Shown in pieces: positions 48,924 to 57,651 of a stretch of 64,000 bases of DNA. The notes under the pieces are model-generated. The model was not told the origin of the DNA and searched no databases. It was given only the letters and a program-made list of their open reading frames with translations. A program made the position numbers and the translations under genes. Origin of the DNA: Onchidella celtica (lineage: Eukaryota; Mollusca; Gastropoda; Systellommatophora; Onchidiidae); the NCBI GenBank assembly GCA_963931925.1, contig OZ007570.1:2120537-2184536 (forward strand), given 5' to 3'. Numbering within the stretch: the stretch's first letter is position 1; every line of letters begins with the position of its first letter.

Positions 48924-50675
48924 ATGGCGGAACTCCAACAACTAATGAAGTTGGGTAAGGAACTTGGCCTTGAGGGAGAAGAGCTACGCGGCTGGATCAA
49001 AGAACAGCAGGCGGATTTGCGCGATGAGCGTGCTAAGGATAGAGAGCGAGAAAAAGAGGCTGAGGCTCATCAGCAGGAAAGGGAGTTTAAGCAACAGGAA
49101 AGAGAGGCTAAGGATAGGGAAGAGGAAAGGGAGTTTAAGTTAAAGGAGTTGCATCAGCAACAGGAGAGACAGGCTCAGGAGAGGGAGTTGAAGTTAAAGG
49201 AGATAGAGGCGCAAGTAAAGATTGCGGAGTTAGAACTCAAGAAGAATACGCCAGCGGAAACGGCTGAGCGGCAGGTACACAATAAAGGTGGCGTTAGGAT
49301 TAAGCTCCCTACGTTCGACGACCGGAAGGACGACATAGACGCCTTCCTTTACAGGTTCGAACTGAACGCACAATTGCAATGGGGGGAAAAAAAGGAATTA
49401 TGGGCCACGTACCTGGCGTCGCTATTGCAGGGGCGAGCGTTAACCTACTTTAAAGAGCTACAGCGCGAAGACGTGCAAGATTACGATAAGCTGAAGGCTT
49501 TGCTGCTTCGCCGATTTGCGCGTACCGAGGAATATTTCCGGGAGCAGTTTAGGCGGGCACGTGCAGATACCAGGGAGGACTTTGCTGCCTTCGTCGCGAG
49601 ACTAACGGAGTATTTCGCGAACTGGGTAGACTTGGCGCATGTGGGCGCGGATTTTGCTAAACTGAAAGACTTAATGATCCGTGACCAGCTGTACGCGTCG
49701 TGCCACAAAGATCTGGTGGCTTTCCTGAAAGAGAACGAACCCGCGACGGTGCAGGAGGCGTCTAAGTTGGCGGAAGCATACCGTACGGCACATCCGTCCA
49801 AACCAGTCGCCAGGGCGTACGTCCAAGATGCTGGGTACGTCGCCGTTGTCGAAGGGTCGCCGGCAGGACTTAGGGACAGGTCGCGTCAGCGTGGTGCCTA
49901 TAGTGGGCAAGCCCAGGGGCAGCGTAGGGGCTATCACCAATCACCGGCATATGGATCCGGTAAGTTTGACCGAGCAGGAGGGCTAGGTCGCGGTAATGGC
50001 CGGGGGCGAGTTGTGACCTTTGCCGATGACCGACGGCATAGGGACTCTAGTTCCGGTCGCGATGGGTCACGGGGACCCAGGCCTAGTGCAGCACAGGGAG
50101 CGGAGTGTTGGACTTGCGGACGCGTGGGTCACTTTTCGCGCGAGTGTAGGGCCGCGAAGTGTTGGAACTGCGGTAGAGCAGATCACATCAGCGTGAATTG
50201 CCCTGCAGGTAGGATAGCGGCGAACGTGGACAGTGGCTCCAGTCCATGTCCCCCAAATAAATTTCATCATGCGGCTGCGTGTGTTACATCGGACAACGGA
50301 GGCGGACAGTATTCTAAGTGTCCCAGTTGTGAGAAGTTATTATCTTCCGGTGTTTTACCTTGTGGGAGAAAGATCCCCGTTATAAATTCATGTCATACAG
50401 GAGGTGGTCTTAGGGTTTATCCGGGGTTTGTTGGGGACGAACCGGTCTCGGTTTTACGAGATACAGGATCTACCGTTGTGGGAGTGCATAGGGACTGCAT
50501 TCGGGATTCACAGCTTACAGGTGAGACTGTCCCGTGCATCCAATTTTCGGGGGCCATTGAGAAATTACCCATGGCAAGAATAGTGATAGATACACCTTTC
50601 CTTAGCGGGAAGTCGAAGCAGTCGTTGGTTGTTTTCCAGGTGCCCAGCTCATCATTGGGAATGTATCACGGGTAG
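48924..50675 (+). CDS. gag: Gag polyprotein with protease start (retrotransposon)
   Basis: The 583-residue product has a charged Glu/Lys/Gln-rich coiled-coil N-terminus (30-108). A retrotransposon Gag/capsid region follows (about 124-290), whose second half (about 205-290, with LKDLMIRDQLY) resembles a SCAN domain. After it come a basic Arg/Gly-rich linker (310-385) and two CCHC zinc knuckles, C395-X2-C-X4-H-X4-C408 and C413-X2-C-X4-H-X4-C426, which bind RNA. An aspartic protease start with D513-T-G is next. The frame ends at a stop shortly after the conserved ...IDTPFLSGKS region. The rest of the protease continues in the -1 frame from about 50639. I see no canonical slippery heptamer, so a mutation is more likely than programmed shifting. 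The sequence is visibly CpG-rich. Confidence 0.9.
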   Translation: MAELQQLMKLGKELGLEGEELRGWIKEQQADLRDERAKDREREKEAEAHQQEREFKQQEREAKDREEEREFKLKELHQQQERQAQERELKLKEIEAQVKIAELELKKNTPAETAERQVHNKGGVRIKLPTFDDRKDDIDAFLYRFELNAQLQWGEKKELWATYLASLLQGRALTYFKELQREDVQDYDKLKALLLRRFARTEEYFREQFRRARADTREDFAAFVARLTEYFANWVDLAHVGADFAKLKDLMIRDQLYASCHKDLVAFLKENEPATVQEASKLAEAYRTAHPSKPVARAYVQDAGYVAVVEGSPAGLRDRSRQRGAYSGQAQGQRRGYHQSPAYGSGKFDRAGGLGRGNGRGRVVTFADDRRHRDSSSGRDGSRGPRPSAAQGAECWTCGRVGHFSRECRAAKCWNCGRADHISVNCPAGRIAANVDSGSSPCPPNKFHHAAACVTSDNGGGQYSKCPSCEKLLSSGVLPCGRKIPVINSCHTGGGLRVYPGFVGDEPVSVLRDTGSTVVGVHRDCIRDSQLTGETVPCIQFSGAIEKLPMARIVIDTPFLSGKSKQSLVVFQVPSSSLGMYHG

Positions 50676-51580
50676 TTTCCCCTTCCGATGAGAACGTGCA
50701 AGCATGGTCGCAATCGAAAGGTTTTGACTTTTGCGCCGCGGTCGAAACACGTCGACGGGTAGCTGATAAAGATAAGATTAGACTTTTGGCGACGCCAGCG
50801 GTCAACCTAGATATCACGCCAGAGCGCTTGGCGAGATTACAAAGGGAGGACCCATCATTAAACCCATGTTTTGAGGAGGCGCGAACGGAGAAAACGAGGA
50901 AATATAAAAACGGGTCATCTTCTTTTTTTGTCCAGGGGGGCATTCTGTTCCGTATGTACGTCACAGTGGCTTCCGTTCAAAAGCAGGTCGTCATGCCACG
51001 GCCGTTAATTGCTACAGTATTGCGTCTGGCCCATGATGTTCCATTAGCGGGTCATATGGGAAGTGCTAGAACCAAGGAGAGAGTTCTGAAAGATTTTTAT
51101 TGGCCATCGATACATAGAGATGTACGGCTGTATTGTAAGACGTGCAGTGCGTGCCAAAAGACGACGCATAAGGGTCGTACACCCCAGACTCCTCTTCAAA
51201 AGATCCCCACGGTTTCGGAACCGTTTAAAAAGGTTTCGATAGACCTTGTTGATTTAAGAGAAAGATTATCTTCAGCGCGCACTATAGCAGAAGAAGCGTC
51301 TAGTATCGCTTCAGCAAGAGCAAAGAACTATAAAGATAGAGGGTCCAAACTGAGAAATTTTAAGCCAGGAGACAAGGTCCTATTGTTGTTACCTAAGGAC
51401 CATAATAAGTTATTGATGACATGGAAAGGTCCTTATGTTATTGAGCGAGTTGTTTCAAAGGTAGATTACGCTATCCACATTGATGGAACGAGTAAGGTTT
51501 TCCATGTTAACATGCTGCAGAGATTTCATGAGAGACCAGAGTATCTGTATTCTCATACTAGTGTTGAAGGACATACCTAA
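50639..51580 (+). pseudogene. Protease end and integrase remnant, catalytic core deleted
   Basis: This frame is -1 relative to Gag and starts inside the protease (LIIGN block). There is no ATG start; it would need frameshifting or processing. It then encodes the integrase N-terminal HHCC zinc module (AHDVPLAGH ... YCKTCSAC) and a linker up to IDLVD, where the first catalytic Asp of the core lies. The sequence jumps directly to the C-terminal part (RAKNYKDRGSKLRNFKPGD) and the GPY/F-type module (WKGPYVI). Most of the DDE core, including the second Asp and the Glu, is missing. The frame ends at 51580, overlapping the reverse transcriptase frame. Such a protein could not integrate DNA. Confidence 0.88.
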
Positions 51581-52391
51581 TGTCGTGTCATTCTTTGACG
51601 ATATAGCATGCCATACGTCGACATGGTCTGATCATATTCAGACACTAACAGTAATTTTTCAACGATTACGTCATTTTGGGTTAACTGCTAAACCCGCAAA
51701 GATGGATTTGGCATGTCCAGAGATAATATTCTTAGGACATATTGTGGGTAGAGGTGTTCAGAGACCTGAAGTAACAAAAATTGACAAGTTAGTAGGGTTG
51801 CAAATCCCAAAAACAAAGAAACAAGTCAGAAGCTTAGTGGGAATTTTAAATTATTACAGAAAGTTCATTCCAAATTTTTCCTCCTTGTCATCTTCTCTTA
51901 CTGACCTTACTAAGAAGGGACAACCCGATAAGGTCCAGTGGACGTCTGAATGTCAGACATCATTTGATAATTTGGTGACAGCATTATCATCGTCACCCAT
52001 TCTGATATTACCCGATTTTCGATCTAATTTTATCCTCAGAACGGATGCGTCGGACTCTGGTGTCGGCGCTTGTCTTCTACAGGAGAAGAACGAATGTCTC
52101 CATCCTGTATGTTATGTCAGTAGGAAGTTATTGCAGAGAGAAAGAAAGTATTCTGTGATAGAGCGTGAGTGTCTTGCCATTGTCTGGTCCGTCCAGAAAC
52201 TAGGACGTTATCTCATGGGACGAGAATTTTGTATCCAGACAGACCACAAGCCACTGACATTTTTGTCGAAGAATCGTTCGTCCAGCCCACGCTTGTCTAG
52301 ATGGGCATTGGCTTTGCAGCCGTATACCTTCGTTATTCAACCAATTCCAGGAACCAGCAATCATATCGCCGACTACCTTAGTCGAGCCTAG
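51561..52391 (+). pseudogene. Reverse transcriptase C-terminal part plus RNase H
   Basis: In a third frame, recognisable homology begins at VLKDIPNVVSFFDDI, so the fingers and first half of the palm are absent. The active-site box is FFDD rather than the usual Y-x-DD. The thumb/connection follows (LGHIVGRGV, LVGILNYYRKFIPNF). The RNase H domain looks complete: TDASDSG, the ERE of YSVIEREC, TDHKPL and HIADYLSRA provide the D-E-D-D set. The frame ends right after DYLSRA, about 340 bases before the polypurine tract, with no integrase downstream. That absence supports the integrase-first order. An upstream ATG at 51480 only reads integrase codons out of frame. Confidence 0.9.
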
Positions 52392-52728
52392 GGGAAGATT
52401 TCAGGAGCCTATACATCGGAGGACAGGAACATTGACAGGATCTGTGTGAATGAGTCGACTTTAAAATATTGACATTATAAATATGATATGAAGAATGGTT
52501 GATAGGTTGATTGGCTTTTGATTCTGTATTAGATATTGTGTTTAGTTAGCTATTCATGATGTGACACATATATGCATATTGCAGGCCATATTGATCCCCA
52601 TATTTTCCCCTGATTTCGGTATTTTATATACTAGGGGAACTGCTAGGTCAGTTTTTTTTAGTGTAGGTATTGCTCACGCTCACTCGTTGACAGTCATCTT
52701 GATGCGATTTGAAATTAATTGCATTAAT
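52392..52728 (+). other. Non-coding 3' spacer of retrotransposon
   Basis: Lies between the RNase H stop and the polypurine tract. It has no coding capacity and no integrase or envelope sequence. Confidence 0.7.
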
Positions 52729-52748
52729 TTTTTTGGGGTGGGGGATGA
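52729..52748 (+). other. Polypurine tract before the 3' LTR
   Basis: A T run is followed by GGGGTGGGGGATGA immediately 5' of the 3' LTR. This is the expected position and composition for the plus-strand primer of an LTR element. Confidence 0.75.
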
Positions 52749-53928
52749 TGTCACGAGTGGAGTGAGTGCAATTAAGGGGATTGCTACAGAGCGGGTGTAG
52801 AGTAAGAAGGGCTCACGGTAGACAAGTAAGTTAAGCGTGCTGTTGTGAGTAGTGGGAGGGTCTGAATGAGGCGAAAGCGCTGTATTACTATCACTGCAAG
52901 TTAGAAGGTCCTACGGAACGGACCTGTGAATAAGAGCCCATCGGGCGGACATAAGGGGAGCAGTCGAGAAGACTAGTGAGAGAGTCTTTCCAGTGATGAC
53001 TGGTATGTAGAACGTTGATTGATTATTATGATTGATGTATTATATTATATTCGTCTATTACCATGATGTAAATAAGTATATGTGAGGAATGTGGAAGTCC
53101 TTGGTATTGGATATAGCAATGTGCGCCATGAGCGATAGATGAAAGTGAGTTCATGGATTTGTAGCGCGAGTGGGTAGTGTGTACTCCGATGGAGGTGTGT
53201 TACCGTAAGATGTGTGGTGAGTGAAAGGTGAACTAGTGTGTGTACGCTTCATGGGTTGTAAGGAGAGGTGGAGTGAATAGAAATGGTAGGGTATTATACC
53301 AATGTAATGTTATTCTTGTAGGTGTCGAGGACGGGCCGCAGAGCCACCTCGATGAGCACAGGGGATAGGCCAGCATAGGGCCGGAGGCCACACATAGGCC
53401 AGAAGTGAGGCTGTCAGTGCAGGACAGTAGAGGCACATAAAGTCGTGGCAGTCAGGCCACGGACAGGGACGTAGATATGAGCGTGAATGTGATAATGCAC
53501 TATTGCCATGTTGAGGGACTAGTGAACTAATAATGTACTGGTGAAATGATAATGTCTATTGAAATGATAATGTGTTATTGCCCTGCTGAGGTGCTAGGGG
53601 AGTGCTAAGGTGTATGACAATAGGAAGGTGATATTGAGAGACTGCGGTGCCAGTGAATTACTAATGTGCTATTAAGACCCTGAGGGGAGAGGCTGAGGCC
53701 GAAGTGCCTTTAGGAGTAACTACCGGATTGTGGATCCGAGGGAGAGTGTGTGTGAGAATAAGGCCGTTGTACGGCAGTTCATTTCAATAATATAATGTAT
53801 GTAATTGCGCTATTATCTGTATAATTATGTTTAATAAATGTGTGAGTCTGATGGGTTGTTTTGTTAAGTGTTAAACTTGTTTGTTCGTGATTGTCGTCCT
53901 GTCATAAACTATTACATCTCCCAGTCTG
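52749..53928 (+). repeat. 3' LTR, lacking its last 12 bases
   Basis: Matches the 5' LTR at a constant offset of 5978 with two substitutions. Identity stops at CCCAGTCTG. The 5' LTR continues with GGATTTGTGACA, whereas here unrelated sequence (TTAGAGCTT) follows. The terminal CA needed by integrase and the flanking duplication are therefore gone. AATAAA is at 53833-53838. Confidence 0.95.
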
Positions 53929-53997
53929 TTAGAGCTTTGTGTAATTTGCGAGTGGGTAGACACATACATAGGCCCAAAAAAGAAACATCCCTCACTC

Positions 53998-54360
53998 CTA
54001 CCCACACACACCCAGATAATTATGGTCTCCAGAGAAGAAAACAGTGTCACTGTAAGGGAGTGCGGAGTGAGTGAAAACCATAGTTTCTATGCGTGATTGT
54101 AGTACTGTTAGTGAGTAACCGAATTGGGAAGTATGAAATCGTACAAGGTGGCCTCGCCCACGCTGTAGGGCCACGAACCCGCTCAATTCGTCCACGGTGG
54201 TCAATTGAATGTGGGGGGCCCAAACACAAGACGGGGAATTCTCGTATCGATCGCTTGGGGCGAATGACGTAGATTTGACGTCGCCGACCCAGGCACTGCA
54301 GCTGTCACGAAAGCCGCTCGGGTTTGGAAACATTCCAAGTCCACTTAACTGAGACATTTC
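53998..54360 (-). CDS. Unrecognised exon-like open frame
   Basis: The minus strand is open for 119 codons from an ATG at 54357. Two bases before this ATG the sequence CCCTTTTCAG gives a plausible splice acceptor. The first ~85 residues have balanced composition (start MSQLSGLGMFPNPSGF, then ALQRGRGHLVRF). The last ~30 may be intronic; a possible donor (ACA|GTACT) lies near 54105. GC content is higher than in the flanks. I recognise no domain. It could be a coding exon of a host gene, or chance. It lies just beyond the truncated end of the LTR element. Confidence 0.3.
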   Translation of the reverse strand, partial: EMSQLSGLGMFPNPSGFRDSCSAWVGDVKSTSFAPSDRYENSPSCVWAPHIQLTTVDELSGFVALQRGRGHLVRFHTSQFGYSLTVLQSRIETMVFTHSALPYSDTVFFSGDHNYLGVCG

Positions 54361-55627
54361 TGAAAAGGGATTTAATGTAAAGCGGACAATATATTTTTAC
54401 ACGCTGGCGCAGTTTAGAGTCAGGAGTAAGCGGGTACTGGCGGGAATGTGGAATTTGCTTTTTACACTGTTGTATCTTAGAGATCTACACGTCACATAGT
54501 TTGACACCAAAATAGGGGCTTGGGAAAAAAAAAGGCGGTGGGGAAGAGAAAAGGATCAGCGATGTCATATGAATATGTTGCCGGGCAGGGGCACAGACAG
54601 ACATGCTTTAACTTTGTGTGAAAGAAAGACGCCTAAAACATAACAAATGAAGTAAAAGTTAAAAGTCTAATGAAAAAGACAGTTCGTTGTTTCTCCCATC
54701 AACCGTCCCATCTGTACGCGGATTGCCTAGCATGCCAACCTTCACTTGGAACTAGTATAGAGATATGGGTCACTGTGGGCTTAAACATATGAGATTACCC
54801 TCGGTTTGGGAACGGAACGAAACGATAGGATTGTAAGACCAACATTTACAGCTAGTAAGATAAAGCAACAGTCATATTTTCACGACTCCTTTAAGTCTAG
54901 ATCACTCAACTTCTCAGCATTAGGCCTCAGGTTTGCCGCAGGTTGCTTGAAATTCCTCCCATATGATGACAATCTCGCCCGGGCGATATATCCAAACTGA
55001 ATATTATTGAGAAATAACACCAGGATGGATATTAGATATTTCTGCAAGAGACTTGCAATTAAGCGGCACTGGATTGATCTGTATTTGCCCCGTTCTTTGA
55101 GCTGTTTAGACGGGAAAGCTTTATAGCAATGCGACGGTCATCTAGAGAACGTAGTGTGTGGGAATTGAAGACAGTTGTATAAAAGTGATACGTCAAGTAA
55201 AACAAACTGTCTCTCTCTCACGCCAACCGTGACACTGGAATTTTCCATGCTGTGGAATAAAACCTAATTTGACGTCAGCTGCAAGATTGTCAAGGACTTT
55301 CTATGAATATTCATGACCTGGAGGTGTGAAATAAACATTGCATTAAAGAGTCAAGGACAGGACTTTTTTTTTTTTTTAAAGAGATACTTCACTGTGAATA
55401 AAATAAAAATTAATGACTCGTGTTGGTGAAACAACATTCGTTATGTACTCGACAAGTAATACAATTTTGTTTGCAATGATCACAGCGGGTATTAATTGGT
55501 ACTCACTGGTGGAATGCAATATAGCCATACGACTTGGACTTGAAATGAGATGAACAAAATGAAGGAACATTTTCCTCTCCCCAACTCCCCACCCCAATTT
55601 CCTGTCCCCACCGTAATCCCTCTTTCC
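54361..55627. other. Non-coding stretch, nothing recognised
   Basis: No domain-bearing frame, array or mobile element is seen. There is one T run near 55363-55377. Confidence 0.45.
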
Positions 55628-55629
55628 TT

Positions 55630-55700
55630 ATGCAGGATTCGAATTTGAGTCTTTCCGTTTCCCAAGCTTGAAAGTGGACGCCTTGACCACTCAGACTGGG
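55630..55700 (-). repeat. tRNA-like sequence (Leu/Ser-like) with A and B boxes
   Basis: The minus strand has a perfect A box TGGTCAAGGCG (55679-55689) and a B box AATTCGAATCC (55635-55645). Between them is a longer-than-usual segment, as in class II tRNAs. The GAGTGGTCAAGGCG D-arm resembles tRNA-Leu/Ser. Acceptor pairing is unclear. It is probably a tRNA pseudogene or SINE head. Its 5' half is the seed of the adjacent 25-bp array. Confidence 0.55.
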
Positions 55701-55975
55701 AAATGGCTTGACTACTCAGACTGGGAAATGGCTTGTCTACTCAGACTGGGAAACGCCTTGACCACTCAGACTGGGAAATGCCTTGACCACTCAGACTGGG
55801 AAATGCCTTGACCACTCAGACTGGGAAATGCCTTGACTACTCAGACTGGGAAATGCCTTGACCACTCAGACTGGGAAATGCCTTGACTACTCAGACTGGG
55901 AAACGCCTTGACTACTCAGACTGGGAAACGCCTTGACTACTCAGACTGGGAAATGCCTTGACCACTCAGACTGGG
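55685..55975. repeat. 25-bp tandem array of the tRNA-like 5' half, 12 units
   Basis: ACTCAGACTGGG recurs every 25 bp from 55689 to 55964 (12 units). On the minus strand each unit reads CCCAGTCTGAGTGGTCAAGG, the same as the 5' end and A box of the adjacent tRNA-like sequence. Variants are TGACCAC/TGACTAC/TGTCTAC and AAATG/AAACG. Confidence 0.95.
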
Positions 55976-57235
55976 CATTTGTCGAGCTAAAATGAGGTGT
56001 ATTCTGCAGATCTATCCCCTCCATACACGTTTGGTACTTTCTCACACGCATGTAATACAAATCCCTCATGCTGTTTCTAATGCCATCTTTGTCCAAGACA
56101 ATTCAAAGCAATGCACACTTCTCTTTCTTTTTTTACGTTCAGCGAAGGAAAACACTGACGGAATGAATGAATGAATGATAGCGGAAGTGAGATCTCTCTC
56201 TATATATATACATGCACGAAGGAGCTAGAGAATAAAAAATAAAAATATAACAGGTTAATTTGATCCCATACTAGACAACCTGGCCACTGGATGTTTTATC
56301 CATCAATAAATGTTGACGGCGTTGGTGTCCTGTGAGATGTGTAATGGGGCAAATTACGGCAGGCGCATCCATTGTAGTTGTTATGTACTCTCTGTCTGTC
56401 TGCTAGTCTTTCTGTCTATCTAGTTGGTCTCTGTCTGTATCTGTCTGTCTGCCTGCCTGCCTGCCTGCCTCTTTGTCTGTCTGTCTGCCTTTGAGTGTCT
56501 CCCCCCGTCTCTCACTCTGTGTGTATATGCACATCTTTACCTTTCCCCTTCCCTCTCTCTCTATGCCGCTCTTTCAATCCGTTCCCTCCTTCTCTGTCTT
56601 TGCCTCCCTGTCTCCGTCTCTGTCTCTCTCTGTCTCTCTCTGTCTCTCTCCGTCTTTCTCACCCTGTGTTTTTAAGCAGGCCTTTCTCTAACCCTCTCTC
56701 TCTCTCTCTCCCCTTCATTCTCTTTGTATGCCTCTTTCTCTCTCTCCTCGTCCCACTCTCTCTTTCTATCTCTCTCTCCCCTTCATTCTCTTTGTATGCC
56801 TCTTTTTTTCTCTCCTCTTTCTCTCTCTTTTTTTCTTACTCTCTCTCTCTCTCTCACATACACACACATTACTCTCTCTCCCGTCCTCCCTCTCTAGCTA
56901 AGACTCTCTGCGTCCAACCACAGAATTCTCCATCCCGTACTTTCGTTTGAAAAAAACTCATCCTGGCTTATTTAAAATCACATTTTTCAGCACGGTCAGC
57001 ATAAAACTTTGACATTGAATCATCGTCTTCTCACACACTCCGACTTTGGTTCTAAACCAGATGGGCAAACATTGTCATAGACACAAGCCTACTGTAAAAC
57101 GAACGTGAACCACCTACACAAAACTTCGCCATGACTTTGGAAGGAAACTATTCATGAATGTGACAGCTGTTTGTTTGCTTTTCATTTGATAACGTATATA
57201 CAGACAACTTTTTCCTCTTTAGCATAACATAATTG
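55976..57235. other. Non-coding, CT/TG-rich low complexity
   Basis: 56390-56880 is a long pyrimidine-rich zone of CTGT, GCCT and CTCT words. All open frames across it are Ser/Leu/Pro-rich composition artefacts. Confidence 0.7.
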
Positions 57236-57237
57236 AG

Positions 57238-57295
57238 TGGGGGGGGGGGGGGTGGAGAGACTCATGTGTGTGTGTGGGGGGGGGGGGAGGGGGGG
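57238..57295 (+). repeat. G-rich tract
   Basis: Several G runs of 9-13 separated by a GT stretch. It has quadruplex potential on the plus strand. Confidence 0.85.
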
Positions 57296-57651
57296 AATCA
57301 ACGTTTTTTTCTTGGTTTTTTTTTTTGCTCTATGATCGGGTGGGGGGTGAAAAATGTTTTGCTCATGGACTTAAAAAAACTTGCACGTTGCCCTCTCGTA
57401 CAGAGGGTCATTCTATTTGAAGAAACGGAAGGCACCTCGATGTCTGGACCTTTAAGAAAAACCAAACAACACCTACCACATTTGCGTCATCATAAACAAC
57501 TGCAATAATTCTTTTCTGCATAAACTTATGGTGAAATAAACGGTTTTGACTGTATTGTCTATGTGTATCTCAGCGATCGCCCACGCTGTCTGGAGATGAT
57601 GGAAAGTAATGTTTTTTATAAATAATCGGCTTCTTTCCATGGAATGAGCCC
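57296..57651. other. Non-coding, nothing recognised
   Basis: Ordinary sequence leading into the 98-bp array. There is no gene. Confidence 0.5.

Larger units (their letters stand above)
46771..53928 (+). mobile_element. Gmr1-like LTR retrotransposon, defective, recently inserted
   Basis: The 7.2-kb element runs LTR, primer site, leader, Gag-protease, integrase remnant, reverse transcriptase/RNase H remnant, polypurine tract, LTR. Ty3/gypsy-type domains are in Ty1/copia-like order (integrase before reverse transcriptase). That order and the SCAN-like Gag are features reported for the Gmr1-like group. Pol is broken by a frame change after the protease, loss of most of the integrase core, and loss of the reverse transcriptase N-terminal part. 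LTR identity (2 differences in 1180) shows recent insertion, so this copy was probably mobilised by intact relatives. No target duplication can be shown because the 3' LTR end is missing. Confidence 0.88.

Noticed and set aside
50696-50698. GTG start for the integrase frame
   Set aside because: Homology continues upstream in the same frame. Eukaryotic translation from GTG is unlikely, and the frame is a pol remnant.
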